Positions 1 through 7,322 of a stretch of DNA of 11,543 bases are shown here, piece after piece (position 1 is the first letter of the stretch; every line of letters begins with the position of its first letter). The position numbers were made by a program, and so were the translations under genes. Location: NCBI GenBank assembly GCA_903847005.1, contig CAINCM010000040.1, positions 1-11,543 on the forward strand, given 5' to 3'. The DNA comes from an uncultured Chloroflexota bacterium (GTDB lineage Bacteria; Chloroflexota; Limnocylindria; Limnocylindrales; Limnocylindraceae). The notes beneath the pieces are model-generated. The model did no database searches, was not told the origin of the DNA, and worked only from the letters and a program-made list of their open reading frames with translations.

Positions 1-147
1 ACTAGATTTAAACGCGGCAAGGTGTTACTTGATGTGAGTGCGCAGTATATAGATAAATCCATGAATATCAAAGCTTATTTTGGGGATAATATGCTAGAAT
101 TCGGCCTCAATTCAATTTTGGTAAGCTTTTTATGTCTCGCAATTTAA
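1..147 (+). CDS. 3' end of an upstream gene, probably tRNA pseudouridine synthase B (C-terminal part only)
   Basis: Frame 1 is open from the left edge to a TAA at 145-147 and gives 48 residues; the other two forward frames are closed early. The peptide has an RFKRGKVLLDVS stretch followed by IKAYFGDNMLEFGL. This loosely resembles the C-terminal PUA-like end of TruB, where an RF-x-x-G segment is followed by a V-R-V-Y-x-x-x-x-F-L-G-L-G strand. In many beta- and gammaproteobacteria truB lies just before typA, which supports the guess. The frame overlaps the typA start by 16 bases. TruB makes pseudouridine 55 in the T-loop of tRNA. The fragment is AT-rich and most likely belongs to a different organism from the bulk of the window. 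The call rests on a short weak match plus context; an unrelated C-terminus is quite possible. Confidence 0.4.
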   Translation, partial: TRFKRGKVLLDVSAQYIDKSMNIKAYFGDNMLEFGLNSILVSFLCLAI

Positions 148-1961
148 GAAACATCGCCATCATCGCCCACGTGGATCATGGCAAAACCACCCTCGTCGAT
201 AAACTTCTTCAGCAATCAGGTACCTTCGCACAGCATCAGCAAATCGCTGAACGTGTGATGGATTCCAACGATATTGAAAAAGAACGTGGCATCACAATCT
301 TAGCTAAAAATACAGCAGTGAACTTTGAAGGGACCCACATCAATATCGTGGATACTCCTGGACACGCCGACTTCGGTGGTGAAGTCGAGCGAAGCCTCCT
401 GGCCGTGGACGCCGTGCTCCTCCTTGTCGACGCGTCGGAAGGGCCGCTTCCGCAGACGCGCTACGTCCTCTCCAAGGCGCTTGCGCGCTCGCTTCCAGTG
501 GTCCTTGTGATCAACAAGATCGACCGGCCCGATGCACGCATCAAGGAGGTCATCGACGAGGTCTACGAACTCTTCCTCGACCTGGGCGCGAATGAGCACC
601 AGATCAACTTTCCGATCGTCTACACCAACGCCCGTGCCGGGACCGCAACGCTCGACCTGGAGAAGCCTGGTTCCGATCTTGTCCCGCTCCTGGACGTCGT
701 GCTCGAAACGGCCCCAGCCCCGATGCACGAGCCGGGCCATCCCCTCCAAGTGCTGATCACCAACCTCGCAGCAAACGATTTCGTGGGGCGGATTGCCGTG
801 GGGCGCGTTCGCAACGGCGTGGTGCGCAAAGGCTCGAAGATCACCGTCGTGCGAGACGAGGGTTCTCTTGGCGGGACGGTGACCAGCCTGACACTCCCGA
901 TGGGGATCGAGCGCGTCGAGGTGCCAGAGGCCGGACCCGGGGAGATCGTGGGGATCGCGGGACTCGCCGACGTAGAGATCGGCGAGACGATCACCGATCC
1001 AGCCGATCCGCGACCGCTCGAGCGACTGCACGTTGACCCGCCAACGCTGCAGATGACATTTGGCGTCAACACCAGTCCCATCGGCGGCAAGGACGGAAAG
1101 TTCCTCACCTCGCGGCAGCTGAAGGCGCGTCTCGAAAAGGAGGTGCTCGGCAATCCGGCGATTGAAGTGAGTCCAACCGAGACCGGCGAGGCATTCCAGG
1201 TCCGCGGGCGTGGCGAACTTCAGCTTGCGATTCTGGTCGAGCAGATGCGACGAGAAGGGTTCGAGCTCGAAGTCTCGCGCCCCGAGGTGCTCCTCCACAA
1301 GGGGCCGAACGGTGTTGAGGAGCCCTTCGAGCAGCTCACCATCGACGTCCCAGTGGACTTCGTTGGCGTGATCACGGGGATCATGGCGGAGCGGCGCGCG
1401 CGCATGGAGAACATCCAGCACGGAGCAGATGGTCGTGCCCGCGTCGACTTCCTCATCCCAACGCGCGGCCTGATCGGGGTGCGAGGGCGCATTCTCACCG
1501 AGACGCGCGGTACCGCGCTGATCCACCAGCTGAGCGCAGGCTACAAGCCGTGGGTCGGCGAGATTCCTCACCGCACCAACGGCTGTCTCATCTCCGATCG
1601 CACCGGCGTGACCACAGGCTATGCGCTCTACGGCCTTCAGGATCGCGGTGAACTGTTCGTCACGGAGGGGGAGCCAACCTACGAGGGGCAGATCGTCGGC
1701 GAAAGCGCAAAGCCAGGTGACATGGATGTGAACGTCGTTCGCGAAAAGAAGCTCACCAACATGCGCACCCACTCCCACGACGAGGCGATCCGGCTGACGC
1801 CGCCGCGCCGAATGGCGCTGGAGAACGCGCTCGAGTTCATCGGCCCAGACGAGCTGATCGAAGTGACGCCATCGGCCCTTAGACTCCGCAAGCGTCTGCT
1901 CAGTGAGAACGACCGTCGTCGCGAAGCGGGCCGGCGCGCCGAGATGCGCGAGGCGACCTAG
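132..1961 (+). CDS. typA: Translational GTPase TypA/BipA (apparently a hybrid reading frame)
   Basis: TypA/BipA is a ribosome-binding GTPase of the EF-G/LepA family, linked to ribosome assembly and stress growth. The 609 residues match the usual ~590-635. Visible GTPase motifs are AHVDHGKTT (G1, 12-20), RGITI (G2, 52-56), DTPGH (G3, 74-78), NKID (G4, 128-131) and an NA near 166 (G5). They are followed by the EF-Tu-like domain, the [18 protein letters not shown] segment, a RGLIG/TRGT region and the TypA-specific C-terminus with REKKLTNMR. Residues 1-~74 are proteobacterial in wording ([19 protein letters not shown]) and written in low-GC codons. Residues after ~88 ([21 protein letters not shown]) are actinobacterial/Chloroflexota-like and high GC. 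The seam lies in residues 74-87. I take it as an assembly join, so the native 5' end of the high-GC gene is absent. The ATG at 132 is the normal TypA start for the low-GC parent. The next gene starts 8 bases downstream. Confidence 0.93.
   Translation: MSRNLRNIAIIAHVDHGKTTLVDKLLQQSGTFAQHQQIAERVMDSNDIEKERGITILAKNTAVNFEGTHINIVDTPGHADFGGEVERSLLAVDAVLLLVDASEGPLPQTRYVLSKALARSLPVVLVINKIDRPDARIKEVIDEVYELFLDLGANEHQINFPIVYTNARAGTATLDLEKPGSDLVPLLDVVLETAPAPMHEPGHPLQVLITNLAANDFVGRIAVGRVRNGVVRKGSKITVVRDEGSLGGTVTSLTLPMGIERVEVPEAGPGEIVGIAGLADVEIGETITDPADPRPLERLHVDPPTLQMTFGVNTSPIGGKDGKFLTSRQLKARLEKEVLGNPAIEVSPTETGEAFQVRGRGELQLAILVEQMRREGFELEVSRPEVLLHKGPNGVEEPFEQLTIDVPVDFVGVITGIMAERRARMENIQHGADGRARVDFLIPTRGLIGVRGRILTETRGTALIHQLSAGYKPWVGEIPHRTNGCLISDRTGVTTGYALYGLQDRGELFVTEGEPTYEGQIVGESAKPGDMDVNVVREKKLTNMRTHSHDEAIRLTPPRRMALENALEFIGPDELIEVTPSALRLRKRLLSENDRRREAGRRAEMREAT
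351..395. other. Probable chimeric junction between two genomes inside typA
   Basis: Sequence left of this segment is about 41% GC by hand count over 1-350; sequence right of it is clearly above 60% GC, with strongly GC-ending codons. The segment encodes the switch II/G3 block [14 protein letters not shown], which is nearly identical across bacterial TypA proteins, so its DNA can be shared closely enough for a false assembly overlap. The reading frame is kept, as expected for a join at homologous positions. Natural recombination is possible but less likely, given the GC gap and because the truB-like flank also belongs to the low-GC side. Confidence 0.75.
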
Positions 1962-1969
1962 GTTCGGAG

Positions 1970-3133
1970 ATGAACGTCGCGCGGATCTTTGCCGATCACG
2001 CAGCCGGTTCCCCCGTACGGCAAGAGGTTGCAGAGCTGCTCGCCGCGCTCTACCGAGACGGGATCGGTAATCCGAACGGCGGCCATGCAGAGGCGCGACG
2101 GGCCCGCGCCGTCCTCGACGAGGCTCGTGCGACCGTCGCCGAAACGTTCGACGTCGAGTCCCGTCAGGTGACCTTCACCGGGAGCGCATCAGAGGCGCTG
2201 GCCCTCGCACTCGGCAGCGAGCTGCCGAGCGGAGGCACGCTGATCACCACCACAAGTGAACACCGCGGTGCGCGCGCGCTTGCCGCTCGACACGAGTCGG
2301 CTGGCGGTGCGGTGGAGTTGATCCCCGTCGATTCGTGTGGTGCATGGCGTCTCGACGACGTCGCGCCGCGTCGCGATGCGGTGGCAATGCTCACGATCTC
2401 GTCGGGCGAACTGGGGACGGAACAAGATCTCCTCGCGCTGCGCGCCATGTGGGACGAGGTCGAAGGAGGCGCGCTGATCCTGGATGCCGTGCAGGCAGCG
2501 GCGTCGCGGAGGCTTGGTTTCCAGGAGGTCGGTGCCGATCACCTTGTGATCGGATCGGCCAAGCTCGAAGGTCCCGCGGGCATCGCCGCGCTCATCTCCG
2601 CCCCTGATCGGCGGCTGCGGCCACTCGTCCCTGGGGGCGGGCAGGAGCGTGGTCGTCGTGGCGGAACGGAGGCGGTTCCGCTCGCCGCGGCCTTTGCCCA
2701 CGCCCTTGCCCTCGCGTCGCGCGAGCGCGATGCGATGCGCACGCACCTGAGCGCACTTTCGCGAACATTCGAAGAGGCACTCGGTGCGCCAGAGACACAT
2801 GGATTGCGCCTGACCGGGAGTTCCGATCGAAGCGCGCGGCTTCCGGGGCATCACTCGTACGCGGCGAGCTGGGTTCTCGGCGATGACCTCGTGGCAGCCC
2901 TCGATCACGCTGGGCTCGCGATCTCGACGGGATCTGCCTGCATCAGCGGTTCGCGTGAGCCATCGGAGGCCCTTCTGGCATGCGGCCACACGATCGATGA
3001 GGCCCGCGGCGGAATCCGGATCTCGTTCGGACGAACGAACAGCGTCGAGGAGGCACGGCGCGCTGCAACGATCACAGCCGCAACCTGTGCACGGATTCGC
3101 GAAGGGCTTCGCGTGGAGGCACCGTTTTCATGA
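1970..3133 (+). CDS. Cysteine desulfurase, class V PLP aminotransferase family (IscS/NifS/YrvO-like)
   Basis: The enzyme takes sulfur from L-cysteine as an enzyme-bound persulfide. Next to mnmA, its probable job is to feed tRNA 2-thiolation, as YrvO does in Bacillus. Recognisable sites are an FADHAAGSP start, the PLP-stacking His98 in SEH, Asp172 and Gln175 in ILDAVQ, the Schiff-base Lys198 in SAKLEGP, a GGGQERGRRGGTE block, and the catalytic Cys324 in STGSACISGS. The loop length at Cys324 fits group I (IscS/NifS). Two usual residues are changed: the NNE-x-G motif reads SGE-L-G (145-149), so the PLP-contacting Asn is Gly146, and the His normally before the PLP lysine is Ala197. The 387-residue length is normal. 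The ATG at 1970 lies 8 bases after typA; a GGAG touches it directly and is too close to be a good ribosome site, so coupling to typA translation is likely. The stop overlaps mnmA (ATGA). Whether it is IscS, NifS or a dedicated partner cannot be settled here. Confidence 0.88.
   Translation: MNVARIFADHAAGSPVRQEVAELLAALYRDGIGNPNGGHAEARRARAVLDEARATVAETFDVESRQVTFTGSASEALALALGSELPSGGTLITTTSEHRGARALAARHESAGGAVELIPVDSCGAWRLDDVAPRRDAVAMLTISSGELGTEQDLLALRAMWDEVEGGALILDAVQAAASRRLGFQEVGADHLVIGSAKLEGPAGIAALISAPDRRLRPLVPGGGQERGRRGGTEAVPLAAAFAHALALASRERDAMRTHLSALSRTFEEALGAPETHGLRLTGSSDRSARLPGHHSYAASWVLGDDLVAALDHAGLAISTGSACISGSREPSEALLACGHTIDEARGGIRISFGRTNSVEEARRAATITAATCARIREGLRVEAPFS
3115..3119 (+). promoter_or_regulatory. 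Ribosome binding site of mnmA
   Basis: A GGAGG lies 10 bases before the ATG at 3130, inside the end of the cysteine desulfurase gene. It supports that ATG over the in-frame GTG at 3136. Confidence 0.5.
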
Positions 3134-4278
3134 CGGTGAGCGGACTCCCGAGCGGGTGGCTTCCGGAGCCAGAGGCAACCAGGCCCGAGCGTGTGCTCGT
3201 CGCCCTCTCCGGCGGGGTGGACTCTTCGGTTGCCGCCGCACTGCTCGTCGAAGCGGGGCATCAGGTCGTGGGGGTCTGGATGCGCCTCCACGATGCTGCG
3301 GACCGCGTGGATAGCGGACGGAAGAGTTGCTGCACGCTGGATGCGGCGGACGATGCGCGACGCGTGGCCGATCAGCTGAAGATCCCGTTCCACATCCAGA
3401 ATCTCGAGCGAGAGTTCGCCGACGCGGTCCTTGAGCCCTTCGTTGGTGCATATCTGGACGGCGAGACTCCGAGTCCCTGCGTTGGCTGCAACACCGCGGT
3501 CAAGTTCGGCGCGCTCGTAGGGAAGGGGAGCGCCCTGTTCGGCTGCGAAGCGGTCGCCACGGGTCACTACGCGCGACGTGCCGTCAGCGCGGATGGCCGA
3601 TCTTGGCGACTGAGGACGGCGGTCGATCACGACAAGGATCAGACCTACTTCCTGCACGGGCTGAAGAGCGACGCGATTGCGCGTGCGCGTTTCCCGCTTG
3701 GCGGAATGACGAAGGGCGAGGTTCGTGAGGCGGCGCGCGCACGTGGGCTCGCCACAGCAGAGAAACCGGAGAGCCAGGAGATCTGCTTCGTACCAGACGG
3801 CGACTATCGTTCGCTTCTGCGCACGCGTGGTTGGGAGCCCAAGCGCGGCGAGATCGTCGATGAGCATGGGCGAGTTGTCGGCTCTCATGAAGGGAGCGCC
3901 GCATTCACCGTCGGTCAGCGCCGCGGGCTTGATGTTGCGAGTGACGCCCCGCGCTATGTGAGCGCCATCGATCCTCGGACGAATCGGATCACCATCGGTC
4001 GGCGTGAGTCACTCGAACGGCGCGAGATCGAGCTCTGTGGCGCTGCAACGCCGAGCGGCGAACTCCCTGCGGGAGCCATCCTCCGCGGCGCGGCGAGGAT
4101 TCGCCATCGTGGCGCGCTGGCGGCTGGACGGTTGGTGAGCAGCGGGGGCGGTGTCGCCACGTTGCAGTTGGAGGATCCACTGTGGGCTCCTTCGCCTGGC
4201 CAGACCGTGGTGCTCTACGAAGGCGAGACGCTCGCCGCCGGTGGACAGATCAGGGCCGCAACCGCGATCCATGCTTGA
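3130..4278 (+). CDS. mnmA: tRNA-specific 2-thiouridylase MnmA (TrmU)
   Basis: MnmA activates U34 of Glu, Gln and Lys tRNAs with ATP and inserts sulfur to make s2U, in the cytoplasm. The 382 residues carry the PP-loop SGGVDSS (27-33), CCTLDAADDAR (67-77), PSPCVGCN (114-121), GHYAR, DKDQTYFL, KPESQEICF (C219) and GQRRGL, in the family order; the tail is the beta-barrel C-domain. The catalytic cysteines should be Cys120 (E. coli C102) and Cys219 (C199). Cys117 sits where E. coli has Asp99, so this protein has a C-x2-C plus a distant Cys. The start overlaps the cysteine desulfurase stop by 4 bases (ATGA), which suggests coupled production of sulfur donor and user. The first ~20 residues before the PP-loop strand are a short, poorly conserved extension. 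The last 8 bases overlap the next small gene. Confidence 0.95.
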   Translation: MTVSGLPSGWLPEPEATRPERVLVALSGGVDSSVAAALLVEAGHQVVGVWMRLHDAADRVDSGRKSCCTLDAADDARRVADQLKIPFHIQNLEREFADAVLEPFVGAYLDGETPSPCVGCNTAVKFGALVGKGSALFGCEAVATGHYARRAVSADGRSWRLRTAVDHDKDQTYFLHGLKSDAIARARFPLGGMTKGEVREAARARGLATAEKPESQEICFVPDGDYRSLLRTRGWEPKRGEIVDEHGRVVGSHEGSAAFTVGQRRGLDVASDAPRYVSAIDPRTNRITIGRRESLERREIELCGAATPSGELPAGAILRGAARIRHRGALAAGRLVSSGGGVATLQLEDPLWAPSPGQTVVLYEGETLAAGGQIRAATAIHA

Positions 4279-4540
4279 GCCGGCGCCGTTGCTCATCGGG
4301 CTGACGATTCTCGTCGTCACACTCGTCGGCCGCCTGCTTTCGGTTCGAGCGCCGCTCCCCTTCGCGCTTGCCGCCGCCGGGGTGGGTTCGTTGCTTGGAC
4401 AACTGCTCGGCGAACGACTCCTCGGCGGTCTGATCTCAGTTGGCGGTGCGGCCTGGCCCGGTCCCTTGATCGGCGCACTGATCGTCGAACGACTCGCCGC
4501 ACGGATCGCCAGTGGCTGGGAGCGCGGTCGGCAACCCTGA
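4271..4540 (+). CDS. Small Gly-rich membrane protein of unknown function (89 aa)
   Basis: The ATG at 4271 lies inside the end of mnmA (8-base overlap, different frame) and opens an 89-residue frame ending at TGA 4538-4540. The protein has two or three hydrophobic segments: LLIGLTILVVTLVGRLL near the start, FALAAAGVGSLLGQLLG in the middle, and a Gly/Pro-containing GAAWPGPLIGALIVERLA. It ends in a basic tail (ARIASGWERGRQP). The pattern, an Arg after the first helix, then a G-x2-GxLLG helix, then PG-x-x-IGA, loosely recalls the YeaQ/YmgE transglycosylase-associated membrane family (PF04226); this is an impression and not a match I can prove. An earlier in-frame ATG at 4151 lies deep in mnmA and is unlikely. 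No good ribosome site is visible; coupling to mnmA is likely. It occupies the slot between mnmA and alaS where Bacillus has yrrB/recD2. Confidence 0.6.
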   Translation: MLEPAPLLIGLTILVVTLVGRLLSVRAPLPFALAAAGVGSLLGQLLGERLLGGLISVGGAAWPGPLIGALIVERLAARIASGWERGRQP

Positions 4541-4568
4541 GGGCGACGGAGCACGCGGACCCCTCTGC

Positions 4569-4574
4569 TACGCT
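4569..4574 (+). promoter_or_regulatory. Putative -10 box of alaS (leaderless type)
   Basis: TACGCT matches the TANNNT -10 pattern and ends 6 bases before the ATG at 4581, so transcription would start at or next to the A of the start codon and give a leaderless mRNA. No ribosome site precedes this ATG, which fits. No convincing -35 is seen at the expected distance (ACGGAG at 4546-4551). It lies in the 40-base gap 4541-4580, the longest non-coding gap in the high-GC part. Confidence 0.45.
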
Positions 4575-4580
4575 CGGCGG

Positions 4581-7322
4581 ATGAAGCGAGACCCACGGAT
4601 TCCTTCATATAGCGCCGCCGAACTGCGGTCGCGATTCATCGCCTTCTTCGAGGCCCGCGACCACACGGCGGTGCCGAGCGCATCGCTGATCCCTGCTGGC
4701 GACGCCACACTCCTGTTCACGAACTCGGGCATGGTGCAGTTCAAGGAGCTGTTCAGCGGCGCCGAGACACGTTCCTACACCCGAGCGGTCGACTACCAGC
4801 GCTGTCTCCGCGTGGCGGGGAAGCACAACGATTTCGAAGAGGTCGGACGCACGCCGCGCCACCACACCCTCTTCGAGATGCTCGGGAGCTGGTCGTTCGG
4901 CGACTACTTCAAGCGCGATGCGATCCTCTGGGCGTGGGAGTTCCTCACCGTGGAGCTCGGCATCCCTGCAGATCGTCTCGCCGCAACCATCTACTCCGAC
5001 GATGAAGAGGCCGCGGCGATCTGGCGCGACGAGATCAAGCTTCCTCCTGAGCGTCTCGCGCGCTGGGGTGACGTTGCAAAGGGTGACGATGCAAACTTCT
5101 GGCGCATGGCGGAGACGGGCCCATGCGGTCCGTGCTCCGAGATCCACTTCGATCGCGGTGTCGAACTCTCCTGCGGGAACGACTGTGTCCCCGATCACTC
5201 AGAGCAGTGCCCGCGGTGGCTGGAGATCTGGAACCTCGTCTTCATGCAGTACGAGCAGCATGCGGATGGGAGGCGAACGGAGCTCCCGTTCAAGAGTGTC
5301 GACACCGGGATGGGGCTGGAACGGCTTGCCAGCGTAAGCCAGCAGGTGCTCTCCAACTACGACACCGATCTCTTCGTCCCGATCCATGCGCTGCTGCGGA
5401 AGATCACGGGCCACGACGCCACGTCATTCGAGAAGCAGCGATTCAGCTATCAGGTCATCGCGGACCATGCACGCGCGGTGACCTTCCTGCTCGCCGATGG
5501 CGTACGGCCAGGGAACGAGGGGCGGGGTTACGTCTTGCGGCGCATCATCCGACGCGCCGTTCGCCACGGCCGACTTCTCGGCATCGAACGTTCGTTCCTC
5601 CCCGAGGTTGCTCGTGCCGTGATCGGCATCATGAGCGAGGCATATCCGTATCTGCGCGAGAGCGAGGGCGTCATCGTGGATTCTCTCGAGCGCGAAGAGG
5701 CACAGTTCGCGCGCACGCTCGACGGCGGATCGACACTGCTCGCAGCGGCGCTCGCGCCTCTCGCAAAGGGTGTGACCACGGTTGGCGTTCGCCCCGACCA
5801 GCTCCCCGACGGCGCCCCGCGTCTCGACGGCGAGGTGGCATTCAAGCTGCATGACACTTTTGGATTCCCGATCGACCTCACGGTCGAACTCGCGGCCGAG
5901 CGCGGAGTGGCGGTCGATCGGACCGGATTCGACGCGGCACTCGCGGAGCAGCGTCAGCGGAGCCGTGGCGGAAAGAAGGCGGAACTCGCTGAACATGCGG
6001 CATCGTTGGCTCAACTCGAGGAGCTGCTGCGAGCGGTCGGGGAGACCGAATTCACCGGCTACGAGCGACTGGAGGGGGGCGCCACCGTCAAGGCGATCCT
6101 CGCCGAAACCGGAGTCACTGAGCGCGCGAAGGCCGGCAACGTGCGGATCGTCGTCGATCGAACCCCCTTCTACGCCGAACGCGGTGGCCAGGTGGGCGAC
6201 CAGGGCGATCTGATCGGCGAGGACGGCCGAGCGATCGGCCGCATCACGGATACGCAGCGTCCGGTCGGCGCGATGACGCTGCACGACACGGAGCTGCACG
6301 CCCCGATCGCCGTGGGGGACCGTGTGACCATGCGCGTGGACGCGCCGCGACGAGCCGCGACCGTGCGCAACCACACGGCGACACACCTCCTCCACCGGGC
6401 GATCCGGATCGTCGCCGGTGCCGAAGCCAAGCAGCGAGGCTCGCTCGTCCACCCAGACTACCTGCGATTCGACTACCCACTCGACCGTGCGCTGACGCGA
6501 GAAGAGCGCGACGCTGTCGAATCCGAGGTGCAACGTGCCATCCGCTCCAACATCCCGATCGTGGCATCGCAGATGAGCATGAAGGAGGCGGTGGACGCCG
6601 GCGCGGACGCCTTCTTCGATGAGAAGTACGGTGAGCGGGTCCGCACGATTCGGATGGCAGACTACTCACATGAGCTCTGCGGCGGCACGCACTGCAGTGC
6701 GACGGGAGAGGTGGGGAGTTTTGTCATCACGTCCGACCGCAGCATCGGCTCGGGGCTCCGCCGCATCGAGGCGCTGAGCGGTCCTGTTGCGGACGAGTAT
6801 CTTCGCGCGCGAGTCAAGAGCGTGGAAGCGGCGGCAGACCTGCTCGGTCTGCAGGACCAGGACCTGTTGACCGAGAAGATCTCCCAGATCCAAGCTGAGC
6901 TCAAAGATGCGAAGCGCCGCGCTCGTGAGGGTGGAGCACGACGCATCGATCCGGCCGCACTTGTCGCCACGGCGACGAGCGCACCCGCCGGGCACCGAGT
7001 CCTCCTCGCCATCGTCGAAGTCGAGGGGGTCGAGGAGCTCAAGGATCTCTCGAATCAACTGCGCAAGAAGATGGGTCCCGGCGTGATCGCGCTCGTGCGT
7101 CCAGGTGGAGCTCCCGACATCCTTGTGGTCGTCGACGGCGTTGACGCGGCACTCGCCAACGCCGGAAGCATCGTCTCGGCCGGCGCAACGGCGATCGGTG
7201 GGCGTGGAGGCGGAAAACCGAACATGGGCCAGGGACGTGGTGCAGAGGGGGGCGATGCCGCACTCGCGATACAGGCGATGGCGGCGGCCCTCGGCCTTGC
7301 ACGATCGGGTGCCGATGCATGA
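4581..7322 (+). CDS. alaS: Alanyl-tRNA synthetase
   Basis: This class II synthetase charges tRNA-Ala and edits mischarged Ser/Gly. I choose the ATG at 4581 (913 residues; E. coli 876) because family members begin just before the SAAELRSRF-like helix. A GTG at 4512 in the same frame would add 23 unconserved residues and run over the preceding gene. Seen in order: LLFTNSGMVQFK, KHNDFEEVG, motif 2 RHHTLFEML (93-101), ETGPCGPCSEIHFD, motif 3 DTGMGLER (241-248), the editing-site zinc ligands H598 and H602 (NHTATHLLH) with C700 and H704 (CGGTHC), and the C-Ala domain with GGRGGGKPNMGQGRG (873-887). An insert near 198-210 holds C-x3-C-x3-H-x3-C just before the WLEIWNLVFMQ strand. The stop overlaps ruvX (ATGA). 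Function is certain; only the start is open. Confidence 0.97.
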   Translation: MKRDPRIPSYSAAELRSRFIAFFEARDHTAVPSASLIPAGDATLLFTNSGMVQFKELFSGAETRSYTRAVDYQRCLRVAGKHNDFEEVGRTPRHHTLFEMLGSWSFGDYFKRDAILWAWEFLTVELGIPADRLAATIYSDDEEAAAIWRDEIKLPPERLARWGDVAKGDDANFWRMAETGPCGPCSEIHFDRGVELSCGNDCVPDHSEQCPRWLEIWNLVFMQYEQHADGRRTELPFKSVDTGMGLERLASVSQQVLSNYDTDLFVPIHALLRKITGHDATSFEKQRFSYQVIADHARAVTFLLADGVRPGNEGRGYVLRRIIRRAVRHGRLLGIERSFLPEVARAVIGIMSEAYPYLRESEGVIVDSLEREEAQFARTLDGGSTLLAAALAPLAKGVTTVGVRPDQLPDGAPRLDGEVAFKLHDTFGFPIDLTVELAAERGVAVDRTGFDAALAEQRQRSRGGKKAELAEHAASLAQLEELLRAVGETEFTGYERLEGGATVKAILAETGVTERAKAGNVRIVVDRTPFYAERGGQVGDQGDLIGEDGRAIGRITDTQRPVGAMTLHDTELHAPIAVGDRVTMRVDAPRRAATVRNHTATHLLHRAIRIVAGAEAKQRGSLVHPDYLRFDYPLDRALTREERDAVESEVQRAIRSNIPIVASQMSMKEAVDAGADAFFDEKYGERVRTIRMADYSHELCGGTHCSATGEVGSFVITSDRSIGSGLRRIEALSGPVADEYLRARVKSVEAAADLLGLQDQDLLTEKISQIQAELKDAKRRAREGGARRIDPAALVATATSAPAGHRVLLAIVEVEGVEELKDLSNQLRKKMGPGVIALVRPGGAPDILVVVDGVDAALANAGSIVSAGATAIGGRGGGKPNMGQGRGAEGGDAALAIQAMAAALGLARSGADA

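Noticed and set aside
1..395. Genomic island or recent gene transfer as the cause of the GC shift
   Set aside because: There is no integrase, repeat or tRNA, and the shift lies inside a conserved housekeeping gene with a frame-preserving join; an assembly chimera is simpler.
300..1778. 492-residue reading frame on the minus strand
   Set aside because: It is fully antisense to typA, shows no recognisable domain, and long antisense frames are common opposite GC-rich genes.
2905..3888. 327-residue minus-strand frame across the desulfurase-mnmA border
   Set aside because: It spans two well-supported genes and has no family signature.
4512..4580. Longer alaS start at GTG 4512
   Set aside because: It would add 23 residues not seen in the family and overlap the preceding small gene; the -10-like box and the ATG at 4581 fit better.
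5424..6533. 369-residue minus-strand frame
   Set aside because: It is antisense to alaS, a certain gene, and has no motif of its own.
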